Positions 64,000-64,000 of a DNA stretch of 64,000 bases are shown one piece after another; the stretch's first letter is position 1; each line of letters starts with the position of its first letter. The DNA is from Corynebacterium ciconiae DSM 44920 (GTDB taxonomy: Bacteria > Actinomycetota > Actinomycetes > Mycobacteriales > Mycobacteriaceae). The stretch lies in NCBI RefSeq assembly GCF_030440575.1, contig NZ_CP047189.1:2232001-2296000 (forward strand), given 5' to 3'. The notes below the pieces were generated by a model. It was not told where the DNA came from, did not search any database, and worked only from the letters and a program-made list of their open reading frames with translations. The position numbers and the translations under genes are program-made.

Positions 64000-64000
64000 A

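Noticed and set aside
1..64000. tRNA or rRNA genes, CRISPR array, insertion sequence, prophage
   Set aside because: No cloverleaf-like segments, regularly spaced repeats, transposase or integrase motifs were seen on either strand.

Overview
The window is high-GC actinobacterial DNA and almost certainly a Corynebacterium chromosome. Several gene groups keep the order I know from C. glutamicum and other mycolic-acid bacteria: a NUDIX gene with glnX-glnH-pknG, then ackA-pta beside fprA, then cstA with its small YbdD partner, gpt/purT, purA and fba. Promoter-like TANNNT boxes 7-8 bases before an ATG (likely leaderless genes) and LPxTG pili of the Spa type fit the same genus. I recognised no tRNA, rRNA, insertion sequence, prophage or CRISPR array.

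Layout. Bases 1-3000: the end of a Na/phosphate cotransporter, a two-gene ABC exporter and a NUDIX hydrolase. 3042-7845: the translationally coupled glnX-glnH-pknG nutrient-sensing module. 8090-8583: a small membrane-protein locus with a homopolymer tract. 8638-15423: acetate metabolism (pta-ackA), ferredoxin-NADP reductase and glycogen phosphorylase. 15648-19040: a Mn/Zn-type ABC importer with two permeases. 19037-24287: cstA/ybdD, gpt, purT and a GNAT enzyme. 24426-31208: a sortase-assembled pilus locus of visibly lower GC. Its vWA tip pilin is split from its signal peptide by a frameshift in a run of five G. 31637-36495: purA, photolyase, an unknown protein and a FUSC-family membrane protein. 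36594-47125: a sialic acid uptake and catabolism cluster, with an ABC importer and lyase on one strand and regulator, kinase, epimerase and deacetylase on the other. 47547-52832: a secreted serine protease with a coiled-coil tail, fba, an unknown helical protein and an S66 peptidase.

The most unusual part is the right end. From 64000 leftwards to 52814 runs a tightly coupled seven-gene minus-strand operon. It encodes a large protein cut by the window edge, a 949-residue two-helix membrane protein, a protein of FN3-like repeats, a protein resembling the N-terminal domain of GTPase-associated protein 1, a vWA-like MIDAS protein, a P-loop GTPase and a small four-helix membrane protein. The gene set resembles predicted NTP-dependent conflict or signalling systems of actinobacteria that combine a tubulin-like protein, a GTPase and a vWA protein. 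As far as I know it has no characterised function in Corynebacterium.

Two further signals cross gene boundaries. The 12-mer CGTCGACAAGCG occurs seven times, with an eighth 11-base match, in different reading frames and in two intergenic regions. Two genes (8090 and 31208) appear interrupted at homopolymer tracts.
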